A stretch of DNA of 64,000 nt from Paenibacillus foliorum (GCF_013141765.1 NZ_WHOD01000009.1:62001-126000), one strand, 5' to 3'. Positions 44,353 to 54,021 are shown, numbered from the stretch's first letter. Notes: a model not told the origin generated them from the sequence alone. Numbers and translations: made by a program.

Positions 44353-45597
44353 CTAAAAAGTGGGCTTCAACCGGATTAGCTGGTCATCCTCTGCCCCTGG
44401 CCTGCCGCGTCCATCGCGGTTATTCGTCATGATGTAGATGGAGCCGTCCGGGCCTTCCGCCACGTTCCGGATGCGGCCTAAGTCATCCTTGAACAACGGC
44501 TCAACCCTTTGCACAGAAACCTGGTCATTGCCTAGCACCACCCTCTGCAGCTGCATCCCCCGCAGGTTGGCTGCCAAGAGGTTCCCCTTCCACGGCCCTT
44601 TGGTGACGAAGGTGATACCTGAAGGAGCCCAAGTCGTATCCCCGCTGTGCAGCAGTGGTATCTTTAATGGGCCAGGGCCCTTCTTGGAAGCGTCCTTAGC
44701 AGGCACCTGCGCCTCGTCACCTTGAAGGAGTGGCCACCCGTAATTGGCGCCAGGTTCAATAAGATTAAATTCATCATGAGCCGATTGACCATGCTCAGTG
44801 CTAAACAGCTTACCTGAGGCAGGATGCCAGGCCAAGCCCTGCGGATTGCGGTGCCCTAAGCTGTACACGGGGGACCCTGGAAACGGGTTGTCAGCAGGAA
44901 TCGTGCCGTCCGTGCGGATGCGAAGGATTTTGCCGCCAAGCTGGGCAGCATCTTGAGCAATCGATGATTGCGCAGCATCGCCGTTCGTGATGTATAACAA
45001 ACCATCCGGCCCTATTTTCACTCGGCCTCCGTCATGAATACGGTCTCCTGGCAGCATGTCCAGCAGCACCTTGTCTACCTTGGCTTTACCGCCGCTCTCC
45101 ACCATGCGCAGCAGTCGGTTGTAAGCTTGGCCGCCCTCTTGATAGGTATGATACACATACATGTAATGATTGCTGCTAAAATTCTTGTCGAGAGCAATCC
45201 CCAGCAAGCCCGCTTCCGATTCATTATAAAGCGGTGGCTTCTCAAAACGGAAGACAGGCTCCGGCTTCAGTACACCCTTCTCAATAACCCGAATCAGCCC
45301 TCCACGCTCCGTTAGAAAAATGCGCCCATCCGGTGCGAAATCCATGTCCCATGGAACATTCAGCTTAGAAGCGATAATCTCTCGGGTATAAGGAATCGAG
45401 GCGGAAGCTTCCGCGCCCGCAGATGATTCTGGTACTTTGCCCCCGCTGTTGTTGCCAACCGATTGCGCAGGAGCTGTTGCCGGGGCCGTTGAAGACGGAG
45501 GTTTACCTATTTGTCCATTCTGCACCCCAATGCATCCCGTCGAAGCAAGCAATACGGACGTTACTCCAAGAACCATCCACATAGATAAACCACCCAT
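44353..45597 (-). CDS. PQQ-type aldose sugar dehydrogenase-like lipoprotein
   Basis: 414 aa. Lipoprotein signal with ASTGC (Cys22), an Ala/Pro/Ser linker to about 65, then a six-bladed propeller of the GSDH/YliI family (PWDMDFAPDGRIFLTERGG, LLGIALDKNF, DRIHDGGRVKIGPDGLLYITNGD, GHRNPQGLAWHP, EFNLIEPGANYGWP). Such enzymes oxidise sugars using PQQ. ATG 45597 has GAGGAGG seven bases upstream. Few Firmicutes make PQQ, so cofactor supply is open. Attached to the outer face of the membrane. Confidence 0.9.
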   Translation of the reverse strand: MGGLSMWMVLGVTSVLLASTGCIGVQNGQIGKPPSSTAPATAPAQSVGNNSGGKVPESSAGAEASASIPYTREIIASKLNVPWDMDFAPDGRIFLTERGGLIRVIEKGVLKPEPVFRFEKPPLYNESEAGLLGIALDKNFSSNHYMYVYHTYQEGGQAYNRLLRMVESGGKAKVDKVLLDMLPGDRIHDGGRVKIGPDGLLYITNGDAAQSSIAQDAAQLGGKILRIRTDGTIPADNPFPGSPVYSLGHRNPQGLAWHPASGKLFSTEHGQSAHDEFNLIEPGANYGWPLLQGDEAQVPAKDASKKGPGPLKIPLLHSGDTTWAPSGITFVTKGPWKGNLLAANLRGMQLQRVVLGNDQVSVQRVEPLFKDDLGRIRNVAEGPDGSIYIMTNNRDGRGRPGAEDDQLIRLKPTF

Positions 45598-45848
45598 AGC
45601 AGATCCTCCTCTATTGAACATTCACATCTGTTTTTTCCTTATTATACCTAATGGTGCATCATGAATGCCAATCCGAGCCACTACACCTTCATAAAAAAAG
45701 AAACCGTCTCATGCGGCAGCCCTAAACGGCTTCCACTGATACGATCCCTATTTAACCGATTGCTCTCAACAGCTAGCTGTCTCGGGACATCAAGCCGAAA
45801 CAGCGCTATGTACTCTAAGCTTGTGCGCGATTCTTTGCAGATTTCTGC

Positions 45849-46598
45849 TTACTTTACTTTGGCCTTAAGCAGATCAACAAGCTGCTGGCCGGCATTGGCT
45901 CCACCGCCGCCTCCTGGGCCGCCCATTCCTGCTCCACCTTGTCCGGTTGCACCTCCAGCTCCTTGCCCGCCAGCGCCTGCCGCCGCTCCTTCGTTGCCTT
46001 GTTTCTGCATCCGGCCTCCATCCTTGCCATCTGTCGCATTCTGGCCTCCGCCTTGAGCTTGCCGCTGCTCCTTCAGCGCATCCCTCTGCTCCTGTGTCAT
46101 AGCTCCCTTACCTGACGAGCCGTCTGCTCCGGCTGAACCGCCTGATCCACCCATTCGCTGCTTCATCTGGTCTGCACGGCTTTGATACAGCTTCGTTTGC
46201 TCCGCTGTGAGCACCTTCAGCATCGTCTCCTGCTGTTCGACTGTCAGTTCTTTCTTCGTAACTGCTGCCTCGGCCAGTGGAAGCAATTGCTCAGCCTGCT
46301 GTTTCGTAAAAGCTAACCCCTCCGTCTTGTCGATGGTAATCAGCGACTGTGAGATCGTACGCAGACGCATTTCGTTCTCATTCATCGGCGTCCGCTCCGA
46401 GCGAGAACCGGCTTGAGCCTTCTGCTCACCTGCTGGCTGTTGGCCATTCTGTCCTTGACTTTGCGCCGGTGCGGCTCCATTCTTCGCATCTGCCGAAGCC
46501 GTTTCATTAGCTGCCGGCTTGCTACCGCAGCCGCTGAGCAGCAACGGGACCATAATAAGACCTGCTATAAGCTGGTTACGATTTACCTTCATCTTCAT
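45849..46598 (-). CDS. Gly/Gln-rich lipoprotein, unknown function
   Basis: 249 aa. Lipobox LLSGC (Cys24), a disordered Ala/Gln-rich linker, a helical domain (about 70-155) containing LRTISQSLITIDKTEGLAFTKQQ and LTVEQQETMLKVLT, and a Gly-rich tail (about 190-235) before a short helical end. I do not recognise the family. GGAGG lies ten bases before ATG 46598. It is upstream of the sugar dehydrogenase on the same strand, 251 bases away. Confidence 0.78.
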   Translation of the reverse strand: MKMKVNRNQLIAGLIMVPLLLSGCGSKPAANETASADAKNGAAPAQSQGQNGQQPAGEQKAQAGSRSERTPMNENEMRLRTISQSLITIDKTEGLAFTKQQAEQLLPLAEAAVTKKELTVEQQETMLKVLTAEQTKLYQSRADQMKQRMGGSGGSAGADGSSGKGAMTQEQRDALKEQRQAQGGGQNATDGKDGGRMQKQGNEGAAAGAGGQGAGGATGQGGAGMGGPGGGGGANAGQQLVDLLKAKVK

Positions 46599-46800
46599 CC
46601 TTATCAAACCTCCACATGTTCATCCCGAAATTAGAGGGACACAAGCTGCGAACTATCAACATAGGGCCTCTAGTCCACGCCCCTCAAGCGTATAGCATCA
46701 ACATGAAGCACATCTGAGAGTTTGCTTAAAGATTACTGAAAGCAAAAGTGACTTCTACGGATCCTACAGAACAGCGTATGCATATCCCCACAAACAAAAA

Positions 46801-46842
46801 GAAACATCCAACTAAAGAGGTATATCCCCAATCGGATGTTTC
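46801..46842 (-). terminator. Terminator of dps
   Basis: GAAACATCC (46801-46809) pairs with GGATGTTTC (46834-46842), followed on the minus strand by TTTTTGTTTG. It is 15 bases past the stop. Confidence 0.85.
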
Positions 46843-46857
46843 ATAAAAGCTTTTTAT

Positions 46858-47313
46858 TTAACCTAGGAAGGAGTTCAGCATCCATACGTGCTTCTCTAAG
46901 CTAGCGTGAATAGCCAAAAACAAATCACCAGTGATTTCATCGCCAGCTTTCTCGGCTACATCCATTCCTTCCTTAAGTTGCTGATTAACTTTATTGAAAT
47001 CTGCAACAAGCGCACGAACCATATCCTCTGCTTTTTCGTTGCCTGCCGCTTCCTTTATAGCAGAGTCCTTCAGCATTTGCTGCATAGTGGCTACTGGCTT
47101 TCCGCCCAACGTGAGCAGACGCTCAGCCAACGCATCAAAATGTAAGGTTGCCTCATTATACAATTCCTCAAATTTAAGATGCAGCGTAAAAAATTGAGAG
47201 CCCTTCACAAACCAATGAAAGTTATGTAGTTTGATGTACATGACTCCGAAGTTAGCCACCTGCTGGTTTAACGCTTCTTCTAGTGCTTTCGATTGCTCTA
47301 ATACTTTAGCCAT
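46858..47313 (-). CDS. dps: Dps-family ferritin-like DNA/iron protection protein
   Basis: 151 aa, the usual Dps size. The ferroxidase residues are His33 (NFHWFVKG), and Asp60 and Glu64 (LHFDALAERLL). It stores iron by oxidising Fe(II) with peroxide inside a 12-mer. AAGGGAG eight bases before ATG 47313 fixes the start; an upstream TTG or ATG frame would add 13 residues. A SigB-like promoter sequence lies about 120 bases upstream. Monocistronic with its own terminator. Confidence 0.95.
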   Translation of the reverse strand: MAKVLEQSKALEEALNQQVANFGVMYIKLHNFHWFVKGSQFFTLHLKFEELYNEATLHFDALAERLLTLGGKPVATMQQMLKDSAIKEAAGNEKAEDMVRALVADFNKVNQQLKEGMDVAEKAGDEITGDLFLAIHASLEKHVWMLNSFLG

Positions 47314-47428
47314 TTCGTACACTCCCTTGTTTGATTGTATTGTTAGAAGCACACCTCTACTGTCTCATTAATAGAAGCCGTTCTTTCGCCTGATCTTTTT
47401 CCAAGCATGTGCCTGTCCTACTATTGTT

Positions 47429-47454
47429 TTACCCAAACTGAGCACAAATCAAAC
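47429..47454 (-). promoter_or_regulatory. SigB-like promoter candidate for dps, within a 10-bp inverted repeat
   Basis: On the minus strand GTTTGA (47454-47449), 14 bases, then GGGTAA (47434-47429) resembles the general stress promoter GTTTAA-N13-15-GGGTAT. The same region carries a perfect inverted repeat ACTATTGTTT (47420-47429) and AAACAATAGT (47451-47460). Whether this organism has SigB is not known. Confidence 0.35.
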
Positions 47455-47537
47455 AATAGTCGCCACCCATTCAGAGAAGGAGCCCCTCCGTTATGAGTAA
47501 ACATAGGAAAAGATCTTTTACAAGCAAAATGCTCGTC

Positions 47538-48167
47538 TCATTTACGTTTGAAATATCGGTACCCTTTCCTTACAGCTGTAAGCATCCAGCCCGGTACCTT
47601 CATGCGCCCTAAAAAAACGGGAGAGTAGAAACGGTCATACGCCTTTTTCAAGTCATCCCACATCAAACAAGGCTCTACCTTCAAAAAATCAGATACATCA
47701 AGAACCACACCGCGGCCGTCCTTGAGCATGACATTTTTGCCGTGCACATCGTGTGGATTCAAGCCTTTGCTTCTCGCATAATCAAGCGCACCGTCGATAT
47801 CCTCAATAACCTGTCTTGGTATGGGTACGCCTCGCAGTACACAATTATACAAGGTGATGCCGCTCAATCTGCGCAGAATTAAATAAGAGCTCCCCGCATG
47901 AAAGCATTCCGAGTAGGCCGGATGCCTGCCTAAGCGCCGATACACCTCTACCTCTTCCTCTATCCCCGGCCGTCCTGGAGCATACACCTTTACTACCATG
48001 CCGCTATAATCGGGATGACTTAAGACAGCCGCATAATTCCCCGCTCCCACCAGCTTCCACGGCTTAGGTAAAACCTCAACCTCTATAGGATCATGAGGGT
48101 TGACGCTTTCTATTTCTAGCTCCTTCAGCAGCTGCTGCTCTATGATATTGATAAATTCACTAATCAT
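47538..48167 (-). CDS. Atypical serine/threonine kinase-like protein (YrzF type)
   Basis: 209 aa. A short kinase fold: nucleotide-loop-like LVGAGNYAAVLS (39-50), Lys60 in MVVKVY, catalytic-loop HDVHGKN (139-145, Asp140 and Asn145) and DVSDF (157-161) in place of DFG. It lacks the C-terminal lobe of eukaryotic kinases, as in the RIO-like YrzF/YbdM group of bacilli. Cytosolic. The target is unknown. No linked phosphatase is visible. Confidence 0.82.
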   Translation of the reverse strand: MISEFINIIEQQLLKELEIESVNPHDPIEVEVLPKPWKLVGAGNYAAVLSHPDYSGMVVKVYAPGRPGIEEEVEVYRRLGRHPAYSECFHAGSSYLILRRLSGITLYNCVLRGVPIPRQVIEDIDGALDYARSKGLNPHDVHGKNVMLKDGRGVVLDVSDFLKVEPCLMWDDLKKAYDRFYSPVFLGRMKVPGWMLTAVRKGYRYFKRK

Positions 48168-48243
48168 AACTACCGGTATCCCCTCCCGGTTATCTACCTG
48201 TTACATTACTTTCCTTTTATTGTAGCATATATTCAATCAAAGA

Positions 48244-48281
48244 AAGACCTGCCTACGGTTATGAACCGTTTGGCAGGTCTT
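48244..48281 (-). terminator. Terminator of the small helical protein gene
   Basis: AAGACCTGCC (48244-48253) pairs with GGCAGGTCTT (48272-48281), with inner ACGGTT/AACCGT. Minus-strand tail TTCTTTG. Confidence 0.85.
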
Positions 48282-48333
48282 CCTTCTTTAACATCAACTC
48301 CAATAATGCATAACACGAAACGAATGTATACGG

Positions 48334-48591
48334 CTAGCTCTCTAAGCTTTGCAGAGCTGCTTGATCTTCCTCCAGATCGGAGCGAGCTTGATCAACCGCT
48401 TGCTGATTAAGGCTCAGCCCCGCTTGTTCGATAGCGTTCTCCGCTCTCTGCACAGCAGTCTCCGCTTGCTCAATTAACTGCTCGCTCGGATGGCTTTGCG
48501 CCTGAGTCACCGCGTTATGCGCTGTTTCGACGGAATTTTGCGCTTGAGATATCGGGTTTTGCGATTGTAAGCTGGAATCACTATTGCTCAT
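48334..48591 (-). CDS. Small helical Gln/Ala-rich protein, 85 aa
   Basis: Hydrophilic and helical, with repeats of a pattern like NSVETAHNAVTQAQS and ETAVQRAENAIEQAG that suggest a coiled coil or a heptad-like bundle. No Cys, Trp or membrane segment. AAAGGAGG lies ten bases before ATG 48591; an upstream ATG overlaps that site. It is followed by a good terminator and sits downstream of the M48 protease gene by 66 bases. Family not recognised. Confidence 0.7.
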   Translation of the reverse strand: MSNSDSSLQSQNPISQAQNSVETAHNAVTQAQSHPSEQLIEQAETAVQRAENAIEQAGLSLNQQAVDQARSDLEEDQAALQSLES

Positions 48592-48657
48592 CGCTGTTTC
48601 GCCTCCTTTCCTTTCCATACCTCAATTAATATGGGTGAAAAGCAAGCTTTCTATTCC

Positions 48658-49467
48658 CTATAGCTGGGAAGACATCCCCGATGACCTGCCCTCTTCAAAT
48701 CCCGGAGAATCATATCCAAATAACTGAGGCTGCGAATGGAACCGCAGTACCTCTGAAATCCGCTTTGGCAGCGGAGGATGTGTCGAAATAAGCTCGTACC
48801 AGGCTATGAAAAGGCCACGCTCCTGGTAGCTTTGATCTAGAAATTCATTGATGTTCACTCTGCGGTATAATTGCTTGCCTGCCGCCAATATCGTGAGTGC
48901 ATTTACCGCTGCCTCTGCATTGCCCGTGTAAGCTGTGGCTATCCGATCACACGTGAATTCACAAGCTCTGGAATAAGCTTTACCAATAAACGGAATCCAC
49001 ATGGCAGGAAAAACAAGCACAAACTTGCTCACATGCCTCCTCTGGATATGAGCCAGCTCATGCGCGATCACAAAGGTTAGCTCCTCTTCATTTCCTTGCT
49101 CAATTAGCTCTACAATGTCTGAATACAGCACAACGAAATTCCGCCCGGAAAACCGGGTAGCAAACGCATTAAGAACACCGCCGGATTGAATAATGTACAC
49201 GTCTGGCACCTGTGCAATCCCCATCTCTTGGCACAATGCTTGCACTCGCTCATAGATTTGCGGGAACTGCCGTTCCGACAGCTTTACGCCAGAGCTTCTG
49301 ACTCCAGCCACCATTAAGCCGTGCATAACAAGTGCTGCAACCAATCCAATCGCTATGTAGATAATCCCTATAATCGAAAAAATTAAGCTCAGATAAATCA
49401 AGATACTCGTTACCAAGCAAACGATATACCAGGTTTGTTCATCTTCGTGTACCAGTTTTTTGTTCAT
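48658..49467 (-). CDS. M48-family membrane metallopeptidase
   Basis: 269 aa. Two N-terminal membrane helices (about 14-55) precede a peptidase domain with HELAH (136-140) and the third ligand in CEFTCDRIA (Glu170). This resembles HtpX/Ste24-type proteases that cleave membrane proteins. It lacks the long C-terminal region of HtpX. The start ATG is followed by MNKKLVHEDEQTWY. It heads a likely unit with the small helical protein. Divergent from the diguanylate cyclase. Confidence 0.88.
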   Translation of the reverse strand: MNKKLVHEDEQTWYIVCLVTSILIYLSLIFSIIGIIYIAIGLVAALVMHGLMVAGVRSSGVKLSERQFPQIYERVQALCQEMGIAQVPDVYIIQSGGVLNAFATRFSGRNFVVLYSDIVELIEQGNEEELTFVIAHELAHIQRRHVSKFVLVFPAMWIPFIGKAYSRACEFTCDRIATAYTGNAEAAVNALTILAAGKQLYRRVNINEFLDQSYQERGLFIAWYELISTHPPLPKRISEVLRFHSQPQLFGYDSPGFEEGRSSGMSSQL

Positions 49468-49680
49468 TTCTCTACTCCGCTCCCTTTTTCCATTTTTTTG
49501 TATATAGTGCGCGTAACAGCTAAACCCATTTGGTAATAATTCATTGAAATGAATATTTTTCCCTTTAATTGTCGTTTTTTAATTATTTTTTGACTTTTTC
49601 CTATAAAAAGTAAGTAGGATTTTGTCGTACTAAAGAAGAACTAGTATCATTTAACTATTTTTTACAAGGAGGGGTGTCGA

Positions 49681-52362
49681 ATGGTGCAGGAGTTTGTTAC
49701 AGGAATTACTTTGATATTTGTATTTATGTTCTTTTCAAACCGGCTGTATACCAAGCACCTGACCCCCTCTTCATCCGTCTTCATGAAATGTGGCTTTGGT
49801 TCTATCCATGGCTTGATGGGCGTAATTATTATGTTTTTCAGCGTACACATCCAATCGTCAGCCCTGCTCGACATGAGACATATTTTGCTTATTATAGCGG
49901 CGCTATCAGGAGGTATGGTCTCTGCCCTCGTCGCTGCTGTATGTATGTTTATGGGCCGTACTTTGATTTTTGGACAAATGGATTTAGCTAATCTTATGTC
50001 AGCACTCACTATACCAATTATCGGCTTCGGCAGCGGAATTATTAGCACTTACGTTAAATCCTATTGGAAAAAATGGGCTTACAGCCTTCTCCTCACCCTA
50101 ATCGTAATATCAACTGGGCTTCTTAGTCTTCTTGGTTTCAGCGCTTGGTCTATCCTTGCACCTTACTGCGCTGTGGTCCTGATAAGTGGAATTACAGCAG
50201 CTTGGCTGCTGCATTTTTTAATCAAAAACAACGAAAGAACTACCCTCAACGAGCTAATTGCCGACCTGATCCCCAAGATGAAGCAAACGAACACCTCCCT
50301 TGAGCTGTTTACCCTTACTATGAAAGAAATGGCCGCACTATTTTCTTGCGACGCCGGTGAAGTAGTTCTGACAGAGAAGAACCGATATAGAACTGTTTTT
50401 CGCTATATGGAAGGATCCTATGAAAGTATGAACCATGTTTTAGACTCGAATGAGTTGGAGGGTGTGCTAGAGGCATACAACGGTGATCCCATCCTATTTG
50501 ACGATTGGAGCAAGGGGCTCCCGCTTGGGGCCGCCCACTTACCATTGCATAAGCAGGGAATCCGTTCCTCCTTGCATCTGCCCATATCGTACAACGATAA
50601 GCTTATAGCGATCATCACTATTGCCTCCAAAATTCCAGAGCACTTCGGTCTTAAGGAAATGATTATCGCCCGACAGTTAATACCTCTTATAAGTATGACG
50701 ATGGCTTTAAAAAATGCCGAGGGCATGTTCTCTTCCGTGTTTAATACTTCTCAAGATGCTATCATCGTTTTGGACGATGACTCGAATATTGAACTATGGA
50801 ACGAAGGCGCAGAGCTAATTTATGGCTATACTCGGAATGAAGTGATGGGTCGTCATGTCACCATTCTCATTCCCGAGCGTTTGCATTCATTTTATATGAA
50901 TACGTGCTATCAGCTTCGTTTGCTCGGGATGAATACACACGCAGGCAAAACCATTGAGCTAACCGCGTTGCGGAAAGACGGCTCAGAGCTGCCGGTTGAA
51001 ATGTCTCTCAATTGCTGGCAAGCCGGCGGCGTCTTTTACTTCAGCAGCATGATTCGAGACATAACCGCACGCAAGCAGACCGAACATGAGATTTCATCTC
51101 TAAAACAGGAATTAGCAGATACGTTAAGGTACCAGCACGGCATGATCATGAAATTTAAAAAGATCGATGGGAAGTATGTTTGTACCCTTGTCGACGGGCA
51201 AATGCTTTATGATCTGGGATTCACCCCTGAACAGGTTGTAGGAACATCCATTGATAAGTTAGCCGGGCCTAGTGGTGCCTCCTTTATCTTGGATATATAC
51301 GATCGTGCATGGAATGGAGAGCGCCAGCAATTCGAGTACACGAATTCTAACCATACCTACCTTACCTCATTGAACCCCATCTTAGATCAGGGACAGGTCA
51401 TTGAAATCATTTCCACGAGCAGTGATATTACCCAACGTAAGCAGATGGAAAGCGAGCTTATCGAGAGTGAGGAAAGGTACCGTAAGCTTATTAAGTTTAT
51501 GCCTGACGGCATTATCATTCACTGTGATGGAACCGTCGTACATGTGAACCAGATGACGCTGGAGCTGCTTGCTGCATCCCATGTATCTGAGCTTATCGGC
51601 AAAAATATCACAGAGCTGCTTCACCCAGATTCGGCGGAAGACGTAATGATCCGAAACCGGGAGATTCTGATAAATCAATCCTCAGCCCCTCCCTCCGAGC
51701 GTGTATACATTCGGCTTGACGGCCAACACATGAATGTCGAGGCTTCAGGAGCATGGGTTTACTACAAAGGCAAGCCTGCGATTATGACGGTGTTCCGTGA
51801 TATAACCGAAAGAAAAAGAGCAGAGCTCCAACTCTACGAAGCCAACGAGATGTTCAAAAAGCTTTCTATGATCGACGGACTAACCGGTATTGCCAACCGC
51901 CGCTATTTCGAAGAAAGCTATCAATTGATATGGGAACAAGCACTTCAGCAAGCAAAGGACGTTTCTGTCCTGTTGCTGGATATCGACTTCTTCAAAATTT
52001 ACAACGATACATACGGACATCAGGGCGGTGATATTTGTTTGAAGCAAGTAGCTTCCGCTTTGGATCAGCTGGCGATAGCTCACGGATACTTTGCGGCACG
52101 CTATGGCGGAGAAGAGTTCGTCTGCATTCTCCCCCATACGGGGGAAGCTCCAGCTCATGAATTCGCTGCCAAGGTGAGACGAGTCATAGAGGATTTAGCC
52201 ATTCCTCATGCTGCATCCACGGTCAGTGGGCATGTAACCATGAGCATTGGTATCGCCGCATGGGTCCCTAAGTCGTCGATCGACCGTAACGAGCTGATAG
52301 AGCAGGCGGATCAAGCTTTGTACAAGGCCAAAATGAATGGCCGTAATCAAATCGCATCCTAA
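49681..52362 (+). CDS. Diguanylate cyclase with 5TMR-LYT, GAF and PAS domains
   Basis: 893 aa. A 5TMR-LYT membrane sensor (about 1-185) is followed by GAF (about 200-340), two or three PAS domains (about 350-480, 485-590 and 595-705, ending in DITARKQ, DITQRKQ and DITERKR) and a GGDEF domain with GGEEF (809-813) and SMIDGLTGIANRRYFE. The intact motif predicts c-di-GMP synthesis. No RxxD inhibitory site is present five residues upstream. AAGGAGG precedes the ATG. It ends three bases from the convergent cardiolipin synthase stop. Confidence 0.94.
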   Translation: MVQEFVTGITLIFVFMFFSNRLYTKHLTPSSSVFMKCGFGSIHGLMGVIIMFFSVHIQSSALLDMRHILLIIAALSGGMVSALVAAVCMFMGRTLIFGQMDLANLMSALTIPIIGFGSGIISTYVKSYWKKWAYSLLLTLIVISTGLLSLLGFSAWSILAPYCAVVLISGITAAWLLHFLIKNNERTTLNELIADLIPKMKQTNTSLELFTLTMKEMAALFSCDAGEVVLTEKNRYRTVFRYMEGSYESMNHVLDSNELEGVLEAYNGDPILFDDWSKGLPLGAAHLPLHKQGIRSSLHLPISYNDKLIAIITIASKIPEHFGLKEMIIARQLIPLISMTMALKNAEGMFSSVFNTSQDAIIVLDDDSNIELWNEGAELIYGYTRNEVMGRHVTILIPERLHSFYMNTCYQLRLLGMNTHAGKTIELTALRKDGSELPVEMSLNCWQAGGVFYFSSMIRDITARKQTEHEISSLKQELADTLRYQHGMIMKFKKIDGKYVCTLVDGQMLYDLGFTPEQVVGTSIDKLAGPSGASFILDIYDRAWNGERQQFEYTNSNHTYLTSLNPILDQGQVIEIISTSSDITQRKQMESELIESEERYRKLIKFMPDGIIIHCDGTVVHVNQMTLELLAASHVSELIGKNITELLHPDSAEDVMIRNREILINQSSAPPSERVYIRLDGQHMNVEASGAWVYYKGKPAIMTVFRDITERKRAELQLYEANEMFKKLSMIDGLTGIANRRYFEESYQLIWEQALQQAKDVSVLLLDIDFFKIYNDTYGHQGGDICLKQVASALDQLAIAHGYFAARYGGEEFVCILPHTGEAPAHEFAAKVRRVIEDLAIPHAASTVSGHVTMSIGIAAWVPKSSIDRNELIEQADQALYKAKMNGRNQIAS

Positions 52363-52365
52363 CTG

Positions 52366-53826
52366 CTACAAAATGGGAGACAGCAGCCTTGCCATTGACT
52401 CCGCGGCGCGTGTCAACAGCCATCTTCTTTCAAAGGTCTCCAAGGTCAGCAGCTCGCTTTTCGCCATATCCTGCTCGAATGTGGACTCCAGGCGCGACGT
52501 GATTTCTTGACCATACAAGAAAGCCGTAATTTCAAAATTGAGCTCAAAGCTCCGGTGGTCCATATTCGCGGTTCCTACTGCAGCCGCCTGGCCATCCACC
52601 ATGATCGTTTTGGCATGGAGAAATCCGTTATCATACAAATAGCAAGTAGCCCCTTCGCGCAATAAATCACCCATATACGCATGCGAAGCCCAGTGGACCA
52701 GCATATGATCGCTCTTTTTCGGGATCATAATGCGTACATCGATTCCCGACAGGATGGCGATTCTCAGAGCATTAAGAATGCCATCATCCGGTACGAAATA
52801 GGGAGTTTGAACATAAATCCGCTTTTTTGCCTCAAAAATAAGCTTGATATAACCGTTCTTAATTTGCTGTTTTTCGGAATTAGGCCCGCTGGATACAATC
52901 TGCACAGCGGCCTTTTCTGTAGCTGCCAGCTCAGGGAAATATACAGGATCTATCGTCAACGTCTCATTCGAAGCGACGCCCCAGTCCAGCATAAATTGCA
53001 CCTGCAGGCGATGAACCGCATCCCCATAGAGCATAAGATGCGTGTCGCGCCAATATCCGATTTTGCGGTCTAACCCCAAGTATTCATCGCCAATGTTAAA
53101 TCCGCCTATAAATCCATATTTCCCATCAATGATAGCAATTTTCCGGTGATTCCGATAATTCAGTCTGAAATTCAAATAGGGAATTTTCGATGGAAAGAAG
53201 GGACATACCTCTCCTCCGGCCTCCACTAGCTCCCGAAACAGCTTCTTGTTAACACCCAAGGATCCAATACCATCATAAAGCAGCCGTATCCGTACACCCT
53301 GCTTTGCCTTTTCGGTGAGCACCTTGAGCAGCCGTTTTCCCGTCTCATCGTTACCCACCTTGTAATAAAGCAGATGAACATGCTCCTCGGCTAGAGCAAT
53401 ATGATTCAGCAGTGCCTCGAATTTCTTTACTCCATCGATAAACAAAGTCACTTCATTATTTTGCGTCAGTGGAGAGGCGCTGTTCATTAGATTCATATAA
53501 ATGAGATGCTCGTACTGCTTCACGATAGAATCGGTGTAATGAAAGGTGCCCTCCTGGATAGTGTGCTCCTGTACAGCCATCTGCTGGCGAACCTGTCTCT
53601 CCATTCTTGCCCTGATCCGATATACCTTCTGCCTGGCCAGATTTTGGCCCAGAAAAATATAAATGATGAATCCAAAAAACGGCAGCAGCAGAAGCAGCAT
53701 CAGCCATGCCCAGGTGACTCCAACATTGCGTCTTTCGAGAAAAATGATAGCTGCTGCAAACAGTAGATTAATGACTGGAATCCAAATATTTATCGTCTTC
53801 CATACCCCGACGATCCAATTCTCCAT
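52366..53826 (-). CDS. cls: Cardiolipin synthase
   Basis: 486 aa. Two N-terminal membrane helices (about 12-30 and 38-60), then two phospholipase D HKD motifs, HRKIAIIDG (227-235) and HAKTIMVDG (about 400). It joins two phosphatidylglycerol molecules to form cardiolipin in the membrane. The length and topology are those of bacterial ClsA. It is transcribed alone, converging tightly on the diguanylate cyclase with no terminator between them. Confidence 0.94.
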   Translation of the reverse strand: MENWIVGVWKTINIWIPVINLLFAAAIIFLERRNVGVTWAWLMLLLLLPFFGFIIYIFLGQNLARQKVYRIRARMERQVRQQMAVQEHTIQEGTFHYTDSIVKQYEHLIYMNLMNSASPLTQNNEVTLFIDGVKKFEALLNHIALAEEHVHLLYYKVGNDETGKRLLKVLTEKAKQGVRIRLLYDGIGSLGVNKKLFRELVEAGGEVCPFFPSKIPYLNFRLNYRNHRKIAIIDGKYGFIGGFNIGDEYLGLDRKIGYWRDTHLMLYGDAVHRLQVQFMLDWGVASNETLTIDPVYFPELAATEKAAVQIVSSGPNSEKQQIKNGYIKLIFEAKKRIYVQTPYFVPDDGILNALRIAILSGIDVRIMIPKKSDHMLVHWASHAYMGDLLREGATCYLYDNGFLHAKTIMVDGQAAAVGTANMDHRSFELNFEITAFLYGQEITSRLESTFEQDMAKSELLTLETFERRWLLTRAAESMARLLSPIL

Positions 53827-53965
53827 AGATCCTTCACCTCACGGCAACTTTTTTCTTTCGTCTAAACTATTCCTATTGTTACCATACACCAAAAGGATCA
53901 ATAAAGAAAAATCGAGGGACATTCTTATAACAAATTTATAAGGCATTTCCTAGTCAGTAACTAAC

Positions 53966-54003
53966 AGAAAGACCACTGCTCCATTTCGAGTAGTGGTCTT
54001 TCT
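53966..54003 (-). terminator. Terminator of the two-component operon
   Basis: Perfect stem AGAAAGACCACT (53966-53977) with AGTGGTCTTTCT (53992-54003). It begins 18 bases past the histidine kinase stop. Confidence 0.8.
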
Positions 54004-54021
54004 ACAGCTAAGACATTATAA

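Noticed and set aside
47493-47612. 39-codon plus-strand ORF starting MSKHRKRSFTSK with AAGGAG ten bases upstream
   Set aside because: It overlaps the kinase gene 3' end on the opposite strand, and no terminator or known family supports it.
50318-50726. Minus-strand ORFs inside the diguanylate cyclase gene
   Set aside because: Shadow frames; the plus strand encodes a continuous GAF-PAS-GGDEF protein.
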